A stretch of 64,000 nucleotides of DNA from Microbacterium sp. AK009 (lineage in GTDB: Bacteria; Actinomycetota; Actinomycetes; Actinomycetales; Microbacteriaceae), in assembly GCF_013410955.1 (NCBI RefSeq), contig NZ_JACCCG010000001.1, positions 1 through 64,000 of the forward strand. The letters run 5' to 3'. Within the stretch, counting starts at the first letter, position 1. Every line of letters starts with the position of its first letter. Under the pieces are notes generated by a model. The model was not told where the DNA came from and ran no database searches. It saw nothing but the letters and a program-made list of their open reading frames with translations. This document shows, in pieces, positions 61,010-64,000 of this stretch. Position numbers and translations under genes: made by a program.

Positions 61010-63974
61010 GCAGCGGCCTCCCGGTGTGCGCATCGATGATGGTGATCGATGTGACGTCCTGGTTCGCTATCAATCGCGGGAGCTCGTACTGGTTCCACAC
61101 GGAGCCCTCACGCACCGCCCCGATGTAGGCGACGACGTCACCCTTGGCATTCTCGGCGATCGACGAGGAGACGGCGCGCCACGTTTCGGCTGTTTCGGGT
61201 CGACTCCAGTCTCCGGGCATCTGCTCGAGCAGGCCCTGTTCCGCCAGCATCTGCTCGAGAGTAGCGGAGCGCTGCGACTGTGCGAACACGCCCGCGCCGT
61301 CCATCGCCGACACGAAATCATCGCCCACCGTGACCCGACCCGACCAGAACACCACACCATCTTCCGGCGTGCGTGCATCGAAAGCGTCGACGAGCGAACG
61401 ATCGACCAGTGCCTCATCGATCGCCGCGGCGGAGTGACCCGAGGGCATGGGCTCGGGATCGACCCGGGCAGCGGTGTCGAAGTAGCCGTTCCCGGGTCTC
61501 GGCTCGGGCCAGCCGATGTCAGGAGCTCCGTCGGGGCGAGGGACGGAGCCGAAGACGTCGTTCATCGCGGCGTCGAGTTCCGCGCGCAGCTCAGGATCGA
61601 CGCTCGGCAGGCGCGCCTGCTCGTACAGGTCGTGCACCGCCATCTTGGCGTCGAAGCTCGCGTCGGTGTGGAACTGCACCTCGATCACACGGCTGCTCTG
61701 GGGGTCGAAGAAGGTGCTGTTGATGCCGACGTAGCCGTCGGAACCCCAGGCGTTCTTGAGCGGTCCGAAGGGGACGAGACCTTCATTCTGCAGGTCGTCG
61801 AGGATGCCCGAGACCGTCGGCGTGTACGCGTCGTCAGCGACGACGTAGGTGTACCGCACGGTGTCCTTCATGCCCGCGACGATCTCTCGGGCGTCTACCC
61901 CGGGTGCCGAATCCTGCAGGTCGTCGGCCACCTTGCGGTAGAGCGACTCGTCGCTCTTCAGGCGGAAATCCAACCCCTCGAGGCGTGCCTCGGGATGCCG
62001 GGCCGCAATGCTCTGCACCGTCTCGGTGAGCCGGGGCTCGGCGGTGCGCGAGCCTGCCAGGAAGTCGTCGACGACGGCCTTCTGCGACTCGGTGAGGGTG
62101 AGCCCCGGGTCTTCCGAGCTCTGCCACGCGACCGGAGCGGATGCGTCCTGAGGCGATGACGCGTTGTCGGAGGACGACGCGTCGGGGGACGAATCACCGG
62201 TTCCCGCGTCCGCGTCACCCGCGGCGTACCCGTCATCAGCGTCTCCGGAGCCACCACCGTCGCCGACGGAGCCATCCCCGCCGCCGTGGCCGGAGTCAGG
62301 GCCCGACCCGCCGCCCGCCGCCGTCTCGGGCTCACGGATGACCGTCGATTCGCCACGCACACCGCCCGCGCCGACAAGTTCGGGCTCGCGCACCGGAGCG
62401 GGGACGGATGTCTCTGCACCGCCGTCCCCAGCGCGCACGCTACCGCCTGCGGCGTTGTCGAACGACCCCGCCGGCATCTCGATCACACCGCCGGGGAACT
62501 CCAGCACCGGCGTGCCGGCCTCGTCGACTCGGGCGTAGACGTTCTGCGGGTCGACACCGACCTCGTCGAGGATCCGCATGGCGGACGCCGAATCGGTCGC
62601 GGTGTACACCTCGACCGGGCCGAGGTTCACGTCGACGGGCGGGGTGTCCAGTCGCCCGATCAGGTTGTCGAGGCTCCCGAGCCCGGCGCTTCCGAGGCGC
62701 ATCGTGCCGTTCACCGCCCAGGCGGCCGGGTCGACGAAGTCGGCGACCCGCGCCATCCGGGAGAGGACGGATGCCGCGGTCGAGGCCGTCTTCACACCGG
62801 CGACCGCCGCACCGCCCACCGGGATGAGCGCGGTGCCGACGTTGAACACCGACTCGCCGAGCGCGGTGCCGGGGTCATCGGCCCACTTGTCCCAGGCGAT
62901 GAGCGCCTTGCCGGTGTTGATCGCGGCTTCGTCGGCCTGCGCCTTGAAGTCCCGCACCTCCTGGGGGAGGAACCCGTCGCCGCCGAACTGCTGCATGAGC
63001 GTGTCGGCGTGAAAGATCGGCGCGAGCACACCGACGTTGGCGGCACCGGCGAACAGCAGATTGCCGAGGTTCCCCCACGCCGCGCCATAGGCGTCGCCCG
63101 AGAAGAAGTCCCCGGTGGCGGGGTTGTAGCCGAGCACGAGGGTCCCGAGACCCTCGACCGTGCCCCAGATGCCGCCGACGGCGATGCCCTCCCAGAGGAA
63201 GTCCTTGAAGACGAAGTTCGCCGTCGCCTCACCGCAGCCCTCGGTGCGCTCCACCTCGGCGCCCCAGGGCATCTCGGTGCCCTCGGGGATCTCGTCGATG
63301 CCGTAGCCGAGGGCATCATCCTCCGACTGCGCCGCCCGAAGCGGATCGGCGCCGTAGAGAGCGCGGATGGTGTTCGCGCAGTCGCGCTCGGCCTCCCAGA
63401 GGAGCACCTGCTGCGCGTTCACCTGCGCGATCAGGTCGTTGTTGCGGTCGACGTATTCCTGGACCTCGTGCCACTCCTTCGTGACGGTCCGGTACTGCTC
63501 CACCGGTTCGGCCGAGCTCGTCGACCCGGCCGCGCCGTAGGCGTTCCACGAGCCCTGGTACGACGCCGCGGTCGTGCCGTACGCGCCGTACGCGGTGTAG
63601 GCGGGGTTCACCTCCTGCACCTGCACGCCGCCGGCGATCTCGGCACGGAAGGCCTGCGCGTCCAGCCGCAGCTGGTCGAGCGCCGCCTTGATCGGGCGCA
63701 CCGCCTCGGCGAATCCGCTCAGAGCCTGCGACACCACGGACAGGTTGTCGCCGACCTGCGTGGACTGGGTGTTCACCGGCTGCATGAGGTCGAGCACGAT
63801 GCCCGACTCGGGCGCCTCGTACACGGCGGCCATGCCCTGCCACTTCGTGTGCACCGCGGCACCGTGGTCGCGTACCTGACCCGACACCGTGGTCACCGTC
63901 GCCGCATGCAGCTCGATGGTGTCCGGATCGATGTCTCTACCCGGAATAGCGTCCGGATCGATGGCACTCGGCAT
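60993..63974 (-). CDS. T7SS polymorphic toxin: RelA/SpoT-like plus ADP-ribosyl cyclase-like domains
   Basis: A 993-aa modular toxin. The N-terminus is a helical WxG-type secretion domain (W45 in TKWQGMAA). A middle region has hydrophobic segments (about 270-415) and a low-complexity Gly/Asp/Ser linker (about 550-620). Residues 627-800 resemble the RelA/SpoT synthetase: RLKSDESLYRK, GMKDTVRYTYV (Asp704), DGYVGIN, RVIEVQFHT (Glu765) and AVHDLYEQA. Residues 870-993 fit ADP-ribosyl cyclase/CD38: W877 (FWSGR), E907 (TLEQ), W932 (TWRAVSS) and E964 (YELP), all four catalytic positions kept. No signal peptide; the ATG follows GAGGT. Confidence 0.8.
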   Translation of the reverse strand: MPSAIDPDAIPGRDIDPDTIELHAATVTTVSGQVRDHGAAVHTKWQGMAAVYEAPESGIVLDLMQPVNTQSTQVGDNLSVVSQALSGFAEAVRPIKAALDQLRLDAQAFRAEIAGGVQVQEVNPAYTAYGAYGTTAASYQGSWNAYGAAGSTSSAEPVEQYRTVTKEWHEVQEYVDRNNDLIAQVNAQQVLLWEAERDCANTIRALYGADPLRAAQSEDDALGYGIDEIPEGTEMPWGAEVERTEGCGEATANFVFKDFLWEGIAVGGIWGTVEGLGTLVLGYNPATGDFFSGDAYGAAWGNLGNLLFAGAANVGVLAPIFHADTLMQQFGGDGFLPQEVRDFKAQADEAAINTGKALIAWDKWADDPGTALGESVFNVGTALIPVGGAAVAGVKTASTAASVLSRMARVADFVDPAAWAVNGTMRLGSAGLGSLDNLIGRLDTPPVDVNLGPVEVYTATDSASAMRILDEVGVDPQNVYARVDEAGTPVLEFPGGVIEMPAGSFDNAAGGSVRAGDGGAETSVPAPVREPELVGAGGVRGESTVIREPETAAGGGSGPDSGHGGGDGSVGDGGGSGDADDGYAAGDADAGTGDSSPDASSSDNASSPQDASAPVAWQSSEDPGLTLTESQKAVVDDFLAGSRTAEPRLTETVQSIAARHPEARLEGLDFRLKSDESLYRKVADDLQDSAPGVDAREIVAGMKDTVRYTYVVADDAYTPTVSGILDDLQNEGLVPFGPLKNAWGSDGYVGINSTFFDPQSSRVIEVQFHTDASFDAKMAVHDLYEQARLPSVDPELRAELDAAMNDVFGSVPRPDGAPDIGWPEPRPGNGYFDTAARVDPEPMPSGHSAAAIDEALVDRSLVDAFDARTPEDGVVFWSGRVTVGDDFVSAMDGAGVFAQSQRSATLEQMLAEQGLLEQMPGDWSRPETAETWRAVSSSIAENAKGDVVAYIGAVREGSVWNQYELPRLIANQDVTSITIIDAHTGRPLHVYQR

Positions 63975-64000
63975 GGGTCACCTCACCCCCGGCGGCAGCA

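Overview
The window reads as a chromosomal segment of a high-GC actinobacterium, most likely a Microbacteriaceae member (Microbacterium-like). The reasons are the very high GC, dense GTGA/ATGA-coupled operons, many GTG starts, IclR-type control of pca genes, and an actinobacterial type VII secretion (T7SS) locus. No rRNA, tRNA, transposase, integrase or CRISPR array was seen. Assignments rest on reading motifs and recalled family sequences; no database search was possible.

Positions 1-33527 form a large island for lignin-type aromatic acids. From left to right: a lipoprotein binding protein of the branched-chain amino acid type; a GntR regulator; a 192-aa PadR regulator; a one-carbon demethylation operon (metF-purU-ligM) for tetrahydrofolate-dependent vanillate O-demethylation; a divergent TauA/SsuA-type ABC importer ending in a PaaX-type regulator; a five-gene cluster (acyl-CoA ligase, MaoC hydratase, acyl-CoA dehydrogenase, amidohydrolase, SDR) that fits CoA-dependent, retro-Claisen-type side-chain shortening of hydroxycinnamates; a FAD amine oxidase, a MarR regulator and two CynX/NimT-type MFS carriers; pobA with an IclR regulator; a further IclR gene; pcaHGBDC; a double-hotdog thioesterase; and pcaIJF-pcaR. 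Together these genes could take ferulate/coumarate to vanillate/4-hydroxybenzoate, then to protocatechuate, then to acetyl-CoA plus succinyl-CoA. The metF promoter carries a palindrome whose core matches the Corynebacterium VanR operator.

Positions 33572-48403 are ordinary chromosomal genes: lipoproteins, a histidine phosphatase, DNA polymerase IV, a class V aminotransferase-like protein, small membrane proteins, an AAA ATPase, POT and DHA2-type transporters, and a GNAT / N-acylamino-acid racemase pair that suggests D- to L-amino-acid conversion.

Positions 48029-63974 hold a T7SS-like locus on the minus strand (EccC, degenerate MinD-like protein, EccD, a 92-aa one-TM protein, DUF6177-like protein, RDD-FHA protein). 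Behind it lies a polymorphic-toxin locus. The 993-aa toxin has a WxG-type N-terminus, a RelA/SpoT-like domain, and a C-terminal domain that I read as an ADP-ribosyl cyclase (CD38-like) NADase with all four catalytic positions kept. It is followed by a partly decayed array of immunity-type genes: three Imm35-like copies, Imm61-like genes and remnants, an Imm-TNT fusion, and unknown small genes. This toxin/immunity region is the most interesting part of the window.
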